Positions 1 through 13,662 of a stretch of DNA of 64,000 nt are shown here, piece after piece (position 1 is the first letter of the stretch; the number at the start of each line of letters is the position of its first letter). The notes below the pieces were generated by a model, which was given only the letters and a program-made list of their open reading frames with translations, had not been told where the DNA came from and searched no databases. Both the position numbers and the translations under genes were made by a program. Source of the DNA: Amanita rubescens (lineage: Eukaryota > Basidiomycota > Agaricomycetes > Agaricales > Amanitaceae); contig WION01000005.1 of assembly GCA_015039365.1 (NCBI GenBank), positions 558,001 to 622,000 of the forward strand. The letters run 5' to 3'.

Positions 1-3000
1 GTATCTGGGCCCTGGTGACCATCCGACACCATTCGAAACGATGCACTGTATCCATCGTCTTGTCTGTCAAGGAACCTGTTATGTGATCAGAAGAAGTCAT
101 AATAAGCGAACAATAGCAATACAATTCTGTCCAGCCTCCCTGTGGAAGCAACTCCTCTGCTTTATCTAGACTTAAGGAGCGCCAAAACTCTCTCGATTGC
201 GTGTCCCATAATCGAGCGCGACGATCCTCGTAAATAAGCAGCATATTTGTTTCTCCCAGGCAGATCCGACGAAGGGATACAGCTGAGCCAGGGATCATAT
301 ACAAACTGCTTTTGTCAGGAGATTTTTGGATAAACTGACCCATCTACTTACTACTGAAAATCGTCGAGAGCAATCACGGCGATTGTCCCATCCTGAGCCA
401 TGCATAGTAAACACCCACTCAGAGGCCCTGTTCTTTCAACGGGCAGCTGAATGACTTGGCACAATGGTGTGATGAATAATTTCCACCGCGCGCAGAGCTT
501 GAGTGTACTAGTGCTGTTTAAACATCGGGTAATCGGATTCGAGGCTTACGCACTTCGGTGTCCAGAATGCAATCGATCCATCGTCTGCTCCGCTAACGAG
601 GAAACGTTCTTTGGATTGCAGATTCTGCACGATGTGCAAGAACGTAATTTCACCATCTATTTGATGACCAGATGTTTTCGCCAATGCGAGTTTGTCCTTA
701 GATTGACCACACAACCACGACAACGGATATTGTCGAATCCACCCGTCAGCTATGGTGATTTCAGTCCATTAGTAGGGGGAAACGCGCAGTACATACCGTA
801 GCCTTGGATGATGGCGTCATTGTCCAACGGTAAGAGAGACGTTGGTTGAGGTATTTCAGTAATCGGGCGGCGCGCCTCCCATAACACTTGCTTTTCGCAC
901 TTAACGCTTTCCTCGACCTTATCGCCAGATTTGAAGAGACGGAGAAATTGCCGTTGACCATCTTCAGATAACCTGGTATATATAGCTTCATATGAGAATG
1001 AGACAGCCAGTACCTCGAATATCCCAGTAGTTTGCGTTAGTTGATGAGTAGGCCTGCGAGAAAGGGTTAGTCACCGTTGATAAGTAGTATATGCGACTCA
1101 CTGCATCAAGGACAACGTGCCATCAGGAGCAACCTCGCAATGAGCATTTGCAGTTTGGACCTTGTAGTACTCGATTCGGCTCTAAGTACCAAGGTAATGA
1201 GGACGGGAAAACCACAGGACTGCAACCCGACCCACGTCATAAACCACATAATATAAGTCAGTGTCAATCCAGTTCGCTTCTACAAAGCCCTGCAAGGACT
1301 GCGAGAAGAGAATCCGGAAGTCATGCCCCCGACACACGAACCCCTGGCCGAAATTAGAAAACATGTGCAGATCTGAAGACATACATACCTGGATACAGGA
1401 GTGTGACCAAGCAAGTCCCATAATCTGATCAGCTACATGCCGCATCCGAACTCCAAGGACAGCTTCGCCTAGACGAAGTATACCTAGAGTATACCCTTCA
1501 TCTGCGGTTGAACCCCATCCACATCCCTGGTCGGCGTCATGCAGATGTGGTTTCTCCAAGTAAGTTTTCATGGCTTTGAAAGGATTCGGTAAAGGAAGTG
1601 CACTTCCCGAAACAGAGGCCGGAGTTCTACTGCCATGATTCGAGGTATCTGAGCTATGCTTCAAGCTTCTCAAAGACATTGTTCCATCATGCGATGTTGA
1701 AATTAGTTCCACAACGCCTACAGAACTCACTTCAGAACGAGAATGGTGTTAAATAGTCCCTTACCCTCGTTCGCGTAACTTATCTCAATACCCCCAACAG
1801 GACCATTATACGACCACTGAAACATCTTAGCCAGATTGACGGGACTAGAGCTCGATTCCTTCTTCGACGATAGCTCGAAAATAACCATCCTCGATCTCCC
1901 TGTTGTTCCATTCTCCTCAGGGTCAAAAGAAGGGGTGTTGGGATTGATTGTGGCGGATACGACTAAAAAAGTGGTCTAAACGGTGATACATGTGTGCGAT
2001 CCACAATAATTGCTTATGGACATACTTCATGTTCTACTGACCTTCAAATTGTGCCATATGCAGGTGTCATGATACTGTCCTTTGTCTCCGATCCCCACGG
2101 GCGGGTGAAGAGGAAGATCATCTGTATGGGAACAAGCTATACAGGCACCATCCCGGGTCGAGTAGACACGAATATCCCTATATTAAATCAATGCAATCCA
2201 ATGCAACTTAGCTCGGACAACTAACCCAGATTCGCGTAGGGTAACAAAAAATTTACCATTTTGTATGGGGATCGCCGCCCTAACAGCGCAACTGACCATG
2301 CCCAAATTTGGGACAATATGTGCTATTAATCGCAACTCTTGCGGATGGTGCTGGTCGACAGGTGGCTCATCCAGTAATAATGTAGGCACTGGTGTACCCT
2401 TCGATGGAGACATGGAAGGAGAGCCTTTAGAAATTTCCTTGCCTTTAAGACTTCCACTTTCACTATTCGGTGTTGAAGCTGGATCAGGAGTTCGGGCTAT
2501 GTCGTTTTCCACATTATGCGCCTTCTCCTTGGGTGCTTTCCCCTCTAATAGACTCTTCAATCTGTCAGCTTCATCTTCAAAGTCAACATACACTTTGGTT
2601 GCTTCGACCTGCTCTGTGTTGATCCCGGACACCACTCTAGATCTTGGAGGAACAGTGGAGGGAGGCAGGGGATAGTAGCGAAGGCGAGGTAGAGCCTGTC
2701 CGTGTAAGATTTGTAAGATTCAATGGACTGAGTGCCCGGCGGGATCGTTTACGTGCAGTGGATGGCGAGACGGGTATCAGTGTTTGTCGAGCGGACGCAG
2801 TGAAAGAGAAACAAGGAACCGTCAAGACAGCCGAGTACACCTGCTCGCAGCGGGTCGCCAGTTCCTCTTTCGATTTAGCCTGTAATTCCAAAACTCGAGA
2901 GCGGATGCCTTCGAGTGGGCAAGGCTCACTTCAATTGGGTTTTGACCGCATGGACCGGAGAATGTAAACGGAAAAGTAAACTTTGCCGGTACACTAGAAT

Positions 3001-3139
3001 CCATATAGAATATGAGAACGGGTTTCAATTTGAATTGCAGATGCACATAGAGGAAGCGAGGATGATAAGCACTGTGTGACGAACTTGCTTTGTTATACAA
3101 GTCATTGCCAAACAACGCGGTACTACCGTTTCCTTCCAT
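1..3139 (-). CDS. Large WD40-repeat-like protein (3' end lies beyond the window)
   Basis: I start the protein at the ATG at 3139 and it runs off the left edge. A good 50 nt intron (2880-2929) joins QNPIE to AKSKEELATRCEQ. A low-complexity Ser/Pro/Arg stretch (ARKRSRRALSPLNL) follows, then VYVDFEDEADRLKSLLEG, HIVPN, and many later exons such as ESGDIRVYSTRDGACI, GYTLGILRLGEAVLGVRMRH and, near 560-720, FLVSGADDGSIAFW. The last is a WD40-type blade ending in a Trp. The family therefore looks like a beta-propeller scaffold, but I do not recognise the exact orthologue. Between SPASLH and VPPRSRVVSGIN the reading frame changes by +1 at CAC-T-GTT (2654/2655). No GT-AG intron of normal length explains this. 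A shadow ORF on the opposite strand in 451-801 is not real. Confidence 0.6.
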
Positions 3140-3772
3140 CGACAAGTCCTTATCCTAGTTATGTATCAAGAGCGATTGGGATAGACTAGGTGACCTTGAC
3201 AACCATTTCAACTGTTACATTACTGGACCGTAATTAGCATCAGATTTGAACTCAAATCAAGAACTAGGGAGTTGTCATTTTAGTCACTCAACATTCTCAG
3301 TACATAGCACAGGAAAATGATCATCTAGAGTAGATTGCCGTGCCAGCCGTGGTACAAAGAAAGGGACACGTCTGTACCAGAAGGATTCGCTCCACAGCTT
3401 TGAGGTCACTTTGAGTTGACACTGCATTCTCATCAGTACGTCCCCCGTTTGTAATGCTTAGGGCCTTTCGCTCTTACATCATGCTGTAAGCCACTGCCCC
3501 TAACGGTACTATTGGTCAATCGAGGGCATGAATATACCCGATCTTATAATCTATATATCGACGCGCAGACTTGGGCCTTGAGCGCCGCTCGCGGCCTGAA
3601 TTTATTTATTAGAGCGGTGAACGCGTGATCGATCTGGATAAATATGGTAATTGGTATGTGCATTTTTAGTTGGCAAGTGGTAGAATGTGAGACTCGGTAT
3701 TGTCTTCTCATGTATTAGCACAGCATCAGAACACCATATAGCAGCCCAGCACCTTAAACATCTCCTACCAAC

Positions 3773-4139
3773 ATGTTCATTCCTCAAAGTGTTGTCTTCG
3801 ACGTGGAGCAGGCCCTCAACAACTCTTTGATATTTTCCGAAGACGCTGATGCTCCTTCGTCAACATTCTATCGTGGGTTTGCGTCATCTGCATCGAGGAT
3901 CCTGACTGACTCTACCCTGAAGCTGCCTTATTATTTGTCATTTTTCTCATTGTATTTTATGGGATGGCTCTATGGGACCGATGGATTAACCTTAGAACGA
4001 GAGAACTGTATAATAGGCCAAGTATGTCTTTCAACTGTTGTTTTATTCCCCTATATTAATCCTCTTTAGTCTACTGCAGGTCTCACGCACGTTATGGGTC
4101 CGTCAGTATTATAAATATATCTCGAACGGTGAAGGATAA
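3773..4139 (+). CDS. Small protein of unknown function, two exons, about 102 aa
   Basis: ATG at 3773 opens MFIPQSVVFDVEQ, a frame with ordinary codon use up to IIGQ at 4021. A strong donor (GTATGT, 4022) and a CTGCAG acceptor at 4079 give a second exon ending at the TAA at 4137-4139. The middle (about residues 55-70, LPYYLSFFSLYFMGWLYG) is hydrophobic and could be one membrane segment. An alternative acceptor or donor would open a different frame through a further intron (GTATGT at 4162, acceptor TGTTAG) and end at an in-frame TAA after DTETT. Which C-terminus is used cannot be told from the sequence. I recognise no family. A TATA-like stretch lies upstream near 3543-3556. Confidence 0.45.
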
Positions 4140-4359
4140 TGGGTTTAACGTGGCGCAGAATGGTATGTTAACATTTTCAATGGTCTCAAGGGACCGGACC
4201 AACATACTGATTTGTTAGGAAACTCTCCCGAAACTTCTGTTGCTAAAACTGATACCGAAACCACATAACAAACTTTCGCCTACTCAGATATAAATTAATC
4301 TACAATATATCAAATAAATGCCGGCGACGGCCTATGCAGCCTTTTCGAAGAGTCTTGTA

Positions 4360-5528
4360 TTAAACCACCCTGTCTTCTCTGAACTTGCCACCCGAGGATG
4401 CCCTGGATATTGCAGGCTTCTTCAAACAATCCTTGCCGTGCAGATGGGCTCGTATCTCTGAGAAAGCGTCGTCTTCACTCCTCTGTTGTCCAGCTAAGGT
4501 GCTGGTGACAGTGACATGGTTGGCGCACAACACAGCAACTATGATGTTGATTATGTGCAAAGGAAGTAGCGCGAACGCCACGGTCCATATTAATTTCAAA
4601 TTCTCCTGTTCAAATCTGTAAAGGCTTCTTTTGCACCCCGGCAAGGTTACATGTGCGTTACATGTATCGCTTTGCGTCGCTTCATGAAGCGGCGTATAAT
4701 ACCCGCAGCATTGAAATGAATTCTGAATGACAAGTCGGCCCAGGGTTGTGTAATATCGACTCCAAGACAGGTTGAGCTTGCGGTCCAGGGCGAATGCCGA
4801 GCGCCTATAGCTGATCTGCCCAACGGCGAAAATAGCTATTAATGCTGACCACATCAGAACTGCGTACACGGCTAGGATGGACCGTGAATTAAGCATGGTA
4901 CCGATCATTCCGGTCAGAGCAGTTAACATGATTATAGTCCCAGCAATGGTGGTTAAGATCAGCACGTCGCTGTCCGCTATTAACATTACTTCGGCAAGGT
5001 CCCATGCTGTCATCTTCGTCAATCTCGCGATGGATATGAAATGCCTGGTGACGTACTTCTGAACCACGTTAAAAGCGCGCAGATCATCGTCACAGTGCCA
5101 TATACGAAGACAGAGAGGGTCGACCAGACTAAGCACCATTTGAATGTTGTCCATCGCCGCTCTCGTCTTTTGAACGCTTGCGGGTTGTCGACAGATGAAA
5201 GTGTTTGATAACGCGATAATGACCAGGGAACGCCTTTCAGGGTCGAGGGAGACGAGTCGATTAACGTTGCTTCCGAATCGGCTTTACCCAGAGCCGGGGG
5301 GCGTAACTCTGCGTTCCCTGGCAAGGCGCTTAACGTGGCCGAGTAGGGTACTGTTGAACTTAATTGGGAAAATTGATCGCCCTCGAGACGAGGCGTGAGT
5401 GAGATTGAGGAATACTGCGAATTATGCTGGCCAAAGTCTTGTGTCATAGAGTCGTAGTATTTGTTGTCCTGCCAGTTGCCTCCTGCAACACTAGAGCTTG
5501 CTACCCGACGGCGCACTGGATATGACAT
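4360..5528 (-). CDS. Tetraspanin-family four-pass membrane protein (fungal Tsp2-like)
   Basis: I start at MSYPVRRR (5528) and splice out a 50 nt intron (5007-5056, donor GTACGT). This joins ICALLTWFR to TWDLAEVMLIADSD and gives a protein of about 372 aa. The first 120 residues are Ser/Pro-rich and cytosolic. Four hydrophobic spans follow: one just before the intron (FKWCLVWSTLSVFVYG), DVLILTTIAGTIIMLTALTG, ILAVYAVLMWSALIAIFAV and LIWTVAFALLPLHIINIIVA. Between spans three and four lies the large loop with QCCGYYTP plus further cysteines (TCNAH, PGCKR), the CCG hallmark of tetraspanins. Tetraspanins organise membrane microdomains and in fungi are linked to polar growth and appressorium or hyphal function. 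An ORF extension upstream of 5528 is probably 5' UTR. Confidence 0.82.
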
Positions 5529-5841
5529 TCTGATTCTGAGGAACAAGTAGCGAACAAGAGTGTAGGGAATTGTCAGCCACTCTATTTCAAACTGTCCTAA
5601 CAGACGAGTCGTGAACAACCATTCGATCAACGTAAACATATTGAACATAATACAGACTCTGAGCGGAAAGATATATTTTGGACTCCTATGCAATAGATAC
5701 GACCGATTAATTTATATTGTCCGGTATCGTAAAGAGAAACGAGCGGTGTGCTTATCAACGAATGTCGGAAACAAAAATAAGTCCATGCTGGTAACCTGTC
5801 CACTTGCATTCGAGACAGTATATCTCACCTCGTCCACGAGA

Positions 5842-7161
5842 TTAAACCGAGTTCAGGGAGAGCTCAATCGGGCAAGCTGCATCGGATATAGAGGCTGACG
5901 TCTGGGAAGTGCCTGGAAGGCCGAGGATGTTCATGTACAGATGTATGGTGAACTGCGCCGCTGATGATCTTGGTTAATGATACTCTACAACAAAATTTAC
6001 CCACTTACGTGGCCTAGTGCCATTGACATAGGTCTCTATATTCTTGCATGCATTGTACCAATTTACCCCTATCAACGTCTCAAATCCTGGTCTTCCTGAG
6101 AAACAACGCTAGAGCTTACAAGTTTGATCCGTATCATTTATGGCAATATAGGTGAAATTCAAGGGTAATAGAATATTTGTGAACTGCTTGGGCTTGTAAG
6201 TTTGCCGGCCTACGTCGCCGGTTGCCACTTGCATGTTCGTCTGAAGATCGTAAACGTCTGCTCGTAGGTTGGAAAAAGTGATTGGGATATAGTTGCTGGA
6301 GGTGTCGACTTGAAGCGCGACGTACGCAGGGAAGGAGAAGTTAGTGGGATAACGGGAGAACTCTGTCGGGACAGCCTGTGCCCAGGATCCAGTGGCATTA
6401 ACAAGGGGCGAGGAACTACTGAATGCAAAAGCAGGAGCCCTTGGGAGCGTGAATCCCAGCGCGATGCCAATACTGAACTCGATCAAACACCAGCAGCAAA
6501 TATCAAGCGAAATAGACTTACAGCACACAGATACCGAATGTCACGAAAACGCACACCTTCCTGGTGCAATAATGCCCGCATATCCCTCGCTCTCCTCGGT
6601 TCCAAGCCTTCCACGCTTCCAGCCGGCCCTCCCTCTTTCTCTCACTCTTGGCAGCTTTCGTCATATCGCGCAACTCATTTTTCGACCATTCAGAGCCAAG
6701 CGCAGGTACCGTCACCATTTCGACCGGTCCAGCGAACTCCTCCGTCTTTGGCGAGGCCGGGGCCAGTTGCTGGTAACTGAGCCTTCTCGATTATGACCAT
6801 GTACATTGCGACAGACTAAGACATACCCTTGGCCATTCTGACCGAATGCGGTGCTATACCGCGGGCCTGCGTTGTTGAAGTCGGCATAGACATCCCATGC
6901 ATCGTTCTGACCTTCTTCCTCGTCTCGACCACCTTTCACCGGTTCCTCCCGTCCGACGTGAAAGAAAGAAGTTCTATTGTAGCCAGCGTTCCGAGGTCGT
7001 GAGCTGTGAGCTTCTGCCGCCATTCTGTTGTCGCTGTGGAAGAAAGAAGAGGCATCGTCCCTAGCCCGGGCACCGTTGCCCGCGAAATCGGCATTGAGGA
7101 CATCTGAAGACTTGCGTCCCCCATAAAAGGATGAGACTGTGGATTTACGATCGTACTCCAT
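5842..7161 (-). CDS. Single-pass membrane protein with a large N-glycosylated C-terminal domain (basidiomycete-conserved)
   Basis: Five exons join cleanly with introns 6777-6826, 6473-6521, 6069-6119 and 5961-6008 (48-51 nt). They code for 373 aa from MEYDRKST to ELSLNSV. The N-terminal half is polar and charged (KAAKSERKREGRLEAWKAW). It leads into one strong membrane span, VCVFVTFGICVLIGIALGF, at about residue 185. The C-terminal domain carries NAT, NFS, NFT and NDT sequons and motifs such as VALQVDTSSNYIPITF and NDTDQTWVNWYNACKN, which I recall as conserved in uncharacterised agaricomycete proteins. The layout suggests type II topology with the C-terminal domain outside the cytosol, LEA2/NDR1-like in shape. 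No function is known to me. An apparent 24 nt intron after NDTDQT was rejected because it makes a stop; the 51 nt version restores W. Confidence 0.7.
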
Positions 7162-7460
7162 GCCTATCGTGGGGATATAAAGGAGTGCAGGGAGCCTTGA
7201 AGCTTGAATGGCGGCAGGAGGAAGAAGGCGTGAGAGTGTGATTTTACGGCGTGGGTAGAATGCAAGTTCCGCTGCGTAACTCTACCTAGACACTAGCTAC
7301 ACATTGGAACCGGAGGACGGCCAACGACCGCCGATGATACAATATTACTCAAGGACAAGGACTTTAGGGGTATCTTCAGCTCCTCCCGCCGCCCACCAAC
7401 ACACGATTAAGCAGTTAGTGACACTAGAGGATTTATTGTCAGCATCCTTGGCTTCTAATA

Positions 7461-8338
7461 TTAGCAACTAGAACTGACCACTTTCATGCTCGCCGACTGG
7501 GTGTTCATTATGAGAGCAACGATAAGGCCTGTCAAAGAACAGTTGTGAGCGTGCGAACCGGTCCACGTCCGTATAGCGCACCGTAGAGACCCAGAACTTC
7601 AGCAAAGATAAGCATAAGAATCTAGAGGACGAATGTAAGCGTTTCGGAGGAGTCAATTAGGAGTCACATACCATTCCGACGAACAGCCGAGGCTGCTGTG
7701 CTGTTCCCCTAACACCGGCATCACCAACGATACCTACAGCGAATCCCGCTGCCAAACCAGCTAGACCGACGGCAAGACCCGCACCCAACTGGGTGAATCC
7801 TTGTGCGAGTGACATGGTAGCGGTCACTGCGGTCGCATGTCAGCCACCAACCGAAACTTCAAATGACAATAGCACCTACAGTCACCAGCAATGAGAACCG
7901 ACACGACGAGACCGTAAATCTGCGGATGGATGAGTCATTACGTTAGCAAGTCGAGAAAGATGTCGACGCACAGCAATGATACCAGCCATAACAACAGGTA
8001 CTGAACACTTCATCATCAAGTCGGGACGCAGAACAGACATGGCTGAAATGCCAACACCGGATTTTGCAGTGCCGTAACTGCCAGCAATTCAACATTTTCA
8101 CCACACCTCACGGAATGAACTCATACCTAGCTCCAATACCTTTGGGCGCACAAAACCAGGTTTAAGCACCGTATTCCGTCCAGAATGTAGCGGTAAAGAA
8201 ATCTAGACTTACAGGTAAACACGATTGCGCTGGTGCAGCCCTACATTGACGGTTATAGTTCGGAGTAAGTTTGGCGGAGTTACGGCGACTTACCATAGCG
8301 CTGAAGAAGGGTGCATACACGGGGCAAAGGTCTGACAT
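7461..8338 (-). CDS. VMA3: V-type proton ATPase proteolipid subunit c
   Basis: Eight short exons assemble into about 164 aa beginning [20 protein letters not shown] and ending SMKVVSSSC. Four transmembrane helices are visible, with the family signatures [66 protein letters not shown] and [17 protein letters not shown]. The Glu in IFAEVLG is the proton-binding residue of the fourth helix. The protein forms the membrane rotor ring that pumps protons into vacuoles and endosomes. Every intron is GT-AG and about 48-60 nt, and all phases fit, so the gene is intact. Exon 3 is only 13 nt. Seven introns in under 500 coding bases is dense even for a basidiomycete. Confidence 0.93.
8127..8139 (-). other. 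13-nt micro-exon of VMA3
   Basis: This short exon lies between an acceptor (CCAAAG) and a donor (GTATGA). With its neighbours it supplies C-I-G-A-S, exactly the residues expected between IVFT and YGTAKSG in subunit c. Skipping it would shift the frame. Confidence 0.8.
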
Positions 8339-8529
8339 TGTTGAAAAGGAAGAGAGGATTTGTGAGTTTGGATGTCAGCGCAACGAAGCGAACACTGTGC
8401 AGTAAAGCGGTTCCAAGCCGAATTGGTTGGTGCCAATGGCAAATACCGGCGGAGTTTGAAAAAGTGGCAAATAACATGATGGTACACTCCATTGTAATGC
8501 TACAGGTATAAGGTAGTCTAGTCCACTGT

Positions 8530-9852
<1,323 letters not shown>

Positions 9853-10071
9853 GGCAGAGTAATGTTTGAAAAGAGGAGCGGAGGCAAGAAGCGAAAGAGA
9901 CGGAAGCCTTCCGATGGTAGATCGGCTGAAGAAAGCGAACGACAGGATAACAGATATACGTATTGCGTGCTCACTCAGACTGCTGAAAAACCACAAAATA
10001 GTCATCACGTGTTCGATCACATAGTTGTATAATACTGCTACAGTAGATCCAGGTTCATGAACATTCGTATC

Positions 10072-11291
10072 CTAATATGTGCTTGCAACCGTCCCAACCC
10101 GCCCCCCATCCACCAGCCAGACCGCTCCATTGACATACGCTCCTGCACGGCTGGCCAGGAAAAGCGTTGCACCTGCCATATCCTTTCGCCTGTCAGTTCC
10201 CTTATATCCTGACACTTGTAGCAAGAACAAACCTGGATCGTCCCCACCCGTCGGAGAGGCACGGCGGCCGCTAGTACCTCCGGATCGAGTTTCACCCCTG
10301 GAGCAGGATTCGTCGTCATTTCTGCGACACTATCAGTGAGTGCAACATGTTCCAGAATCCGATAACCTACCGCTGGGCCACACACCCGGGGCAAGCACAT
10401 TACTTCGGATACCCCATGGGGCCAGCATGTTTGCCAAGAGTTTACCAAGGTGCGTGCAAGCATGTTTTGCGAGGGTATATGACATGGACAGGACCTTAGG
10501 GTCCAAGCGGAACGCACCCGATGAAGAAACGGAAAGAACTTGGGAGGTGTGATATGGCGGACGGGAGATCCCAGGGAGAGAGGTAGAGGCTAACCGTTGT
10601 TGTCGGACATTTCCCTGGTGCAAAAGTTCGAGGAATGCGACAGTGGTGTAATACACAGCAGTAACGTTCGTAGCAAAAGTATCGGCGAAGTCTTCGGGAG
10701 TCCCTGTCTCCCACAGAGCATTTTGAAAAGCTTTGATGGACGGAGTTGATGCGCCGACCGCTGGAGAGTCCGGTGGAGACGGCGGACTATTTGATGGGGA
10801 ATCTTCAGGGGAAGGCAGTGGATGGGCGTACAGGTTTCTGGCAATACCAGCATTGTTGATGAGGAGGTCAATATAACCATGGCTAGCTTTGATTGTTTCC
10901 ACTATGGACAGGAGACTGTCCCGGTCAGTAATGTCGCCCGTCAAGGGGATTATCTTTCCGCATTTCTGATATGAACGAATCTAGCGACCAACTCAGAAGA
11001 GAGAGGTGGCTTTTTACTGACGCTGTTTTCTTCCGCAGCTTTCTCGAGAACCGCGCGACGTCGTCCAACGATATACACTGTCGCGCCGTTGTGCTCGAGC
11101 ACGGTTGCCATCATGAGGCCAATACCTAGAAGAGGGTAAACAAGGACAGTAGCATGCTGCGTCGACAGAATCGAACCAGTTCCGCCGCCAGTAATGACGA
11201 CGACCATGCCCTCGACGTTGAAGATGTGTTTGGGATCAAAGTCAATATGATCCGCCATATCAGGTTCTGGGTCAAGTAATCGGTTATGCAT
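10072..11291 (-). CDS. Short-chain dehydrogenase/reductase (SDR)
   Basis: Exons give MADHIDFDPKHIFNVEG (or a start 11 codons earlier at 11291), then the Rossmann motif VVVITGGGTGIGLMMA, GRRRAVLEKAAEEN, GDITDRDSLLSIV, DLLINNAGIARN, the active-site pair S...YTLAK (residues around SMSYTLAKHA), and the C-terminal AGAYVNGAVWLVDGG typical of classical SDRs. A Pro/Ser-rich insertion follows NNAGIARN. The reaction is NAD(P)-dependent oxidoreduction of an alcohol or carbonyl; the substrate cannot be deduced. All introns fit in phase, including 51-66 nt ones near 11000 and 11150. It is transcribed in the same direction as its neighbours TRR1 and GDH2. Confidence 0.85.
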
Positions 11292-13662
11292 AGGCAGAGA
11301 AGAGATTGGTAGCAGTAGTTGCGGTGATTGATTGAAGCTTGCAAGTGTAAGTGAACTTATAGGCTGCAGAGATGGCTGGAGAGTAAGCGGACGGGATCAT
11401 ATACTGCAGGGCCGAGCACTGGCGTTATATTAGGAAGGCAGGCACAGGGTCGAGTCTGTGAAAAGTGAGTGCCACATCTGTCTGGAGCAGTGACAGTGAG
11501 TGGTCTGTGCAAGACATGGAGAGAATAAGGATGCACACTATGCTCAACGCTCACTGGGTAGCATCTGGGCACTCGGTGAGCCTATGTGACCGTAGCAAGG
11601 ATGGACGAGCGGACGGAGAGTCGGTGAGTCGGACGGATCGTCTCAAAGCGCTTTTCGGGGTCCCGCCACGATCTCAAGATTCCCTGAAAGAATGTCGACT
11701 TCGTCGCGGGACAGCAATCGTCGTCGTTATTCTACTAATGTCTATCCATTGCCCATATCGGACTTTTCTTAACCAGTTTGATATCCGAGGACAACTTCAT
11801 CCCGCAACTCAACTGCAGCTCAGGATCCACCAACAAAATAACCGTTAGTTCCATATCACGACGTCATTTGCTTGTACCCAATCAATAGGTTAAGCGAGCA
11901 ACATATCATATGGCATGTCTAAAAGGTTAGCGCTCTTCCACCTCTGCCGTTTCACCACATCCACTACTACTTATCGGTTGTCGCCGCCGGTGAATTGCCC
12001 TGGCCTACGTTGGGCGCAATCATCATGGTCCCAAAACGGCACTATCGGGTACACATTAATATTGCTTGTCCGATGCCATCACGAGCTCGCTGCATCCATC
12101 CTGTGCAAAATCATTTCAATCTTCGCCAATCCATCCGGTAGGACAACAGTTTCGTTCTGCAACTAATGATTACATTCCCCGCGGCTACTTGTAAATTTCA
12201 AATAACCAGCCTCATGTTCTGGACCGAAAATGGCAACAGGTCGTCAAAATATGGGTGTAAACACCGGGGATTGCTCAGTCTTGATTTCTTCTTTCACACG
12301 CTTTGATATTCATGAAGCGTAATAATCGCTCGTGCAACCAATACCATGGGTACATGTACCGCAAATGTTCAAGTACGTGCTTCTCCTCGGAAATCAGCCG
12401 AACTGATACGGTACCCTCCAATACCGTCCACGACACACGCATCCGCCTTCAATGGACTTGAAGAGTTTCTGGGGGTGGCAGAGTGCTCTATGGAGAGGGG
12501 AACGTGAATATTGCGGTGTTTACCGAATGAGGTGAGTTTTATTTGTATGACATGGGACGTGTCGAGCCTGAGGGTATCGTACCGGTCATCCGAACGGACT
12601 CGAGGAAATGGTAATGCCATAAAAGGCAGGTAGCAATGTATCGTTTTTTGGGTGCTATGATCATAAAGATAACTCCCGTAAGTCATACGGCTGCTCTTTC
12701 CGGCCTTTCCGACCGAATTCGGTAACTACACAGAATAAAAGCGCAGCGACAATATCAGGTGGGCTGTGCAGCCCTGAACGAGATGAATGAAATCAATTAT
12801 AAGCAGTATCGTCTAGCCCCGAGTGCTCGGTCTTTGCCAGCCAACGTACATGCATCCTTTCAGTCATTTATGCCCTCGTGATATTAGGACAATGGCACCA
12901 AGGACCTCAGTCATCGTAGAATCTCCTACTGTCGGCTGTAGATGGTAAGGAGGTCGGCTCTGGTTATACGCTGCGTTCTTCTCGGACCGCTCCAAAGTTA
13001 GGGAAGGCGAGATTTCCGACTCGCCTGACGCTTTATCGAGTGATCCTAAGCCAGAGTGGACAAGTTTCGCGTACAAGTACCCTGGACAGCCTTTCTGTCA
13101 TTTCCAAGTCAACTCCTCTACAGCTTTCAGACTCTCGGTCTCCATTAACATTCTTTGGAAACGGTGTCTGGGTTCTTAAAGCTGGATGTCATTTTTCCCG
13201 GACCGAAGCTCCAGCAAATTCATCGTAGCGTGGGTTCATCCATTACTCCATTTCTGCGCATTGCATGAAGAATGGGTAAATACAGACTTCTCGGCTCGGG
13301 TCCCACAAGGGGGTGAAAGGAACGCTTTGCGAGAGAGTGGCAAACATTGCGCTGTATGGCGTGTAGTAACAACGCGGCTCATTGAAGGCTGTTTACTTGA
13401 TCGACGTAGCGAAATTGTTAGTTAATCGTACTGAATCCGAGATGGTTCACGCATGCACCTATAAGTTAAACTTTGAAAGTAGTTGACTACCTTCTAACAT
13501 AGGTTCCGCGTCTCGGCATTAGGATCACCGTAACCGAATTCGTTTCGCATTGAATGAGACAAAATAAAACGTCAGAACAACATAAGCGAGTGCAATCACT
13601 ATCGAAATCTAACCCAAAGTTTGGTTTTATTCTGGTACTCGTGATTATGATTATTGGTATGT
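11292..13662 (-). other. Gene-poor interval with one doubtful ORF (12369-12686)
   Basis: About 2.4 kb without a recognisable gene. The best candidate is a minus-strand ORF from an ATG at 12686 (MTYGSYLYDHSTQKT) to 12369, 105 codons, preceded by a TATA-like TTATAA near 12795. A possible donor (GTACTT) near its end could extend it, but the phase does not fit. Plus-strand ORFs at 11465-11848 and 11915-12166 have random-looking composition. I see no repeat or transposon end. Confidence 0.3.

Noticed and set aside
451..801. 116-codon plus-strand ORF
   Set aside because: It lies opposite the WD40-like exons (SGADDGSIAFW) and has no motif.
6096..6119. A 24-nt intron in the single-pass membrane protein gene
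   Set aside because: It makes an in-frame stop; the 51-nt intron 6069-6119 gives the expected Trp and continues in frame.
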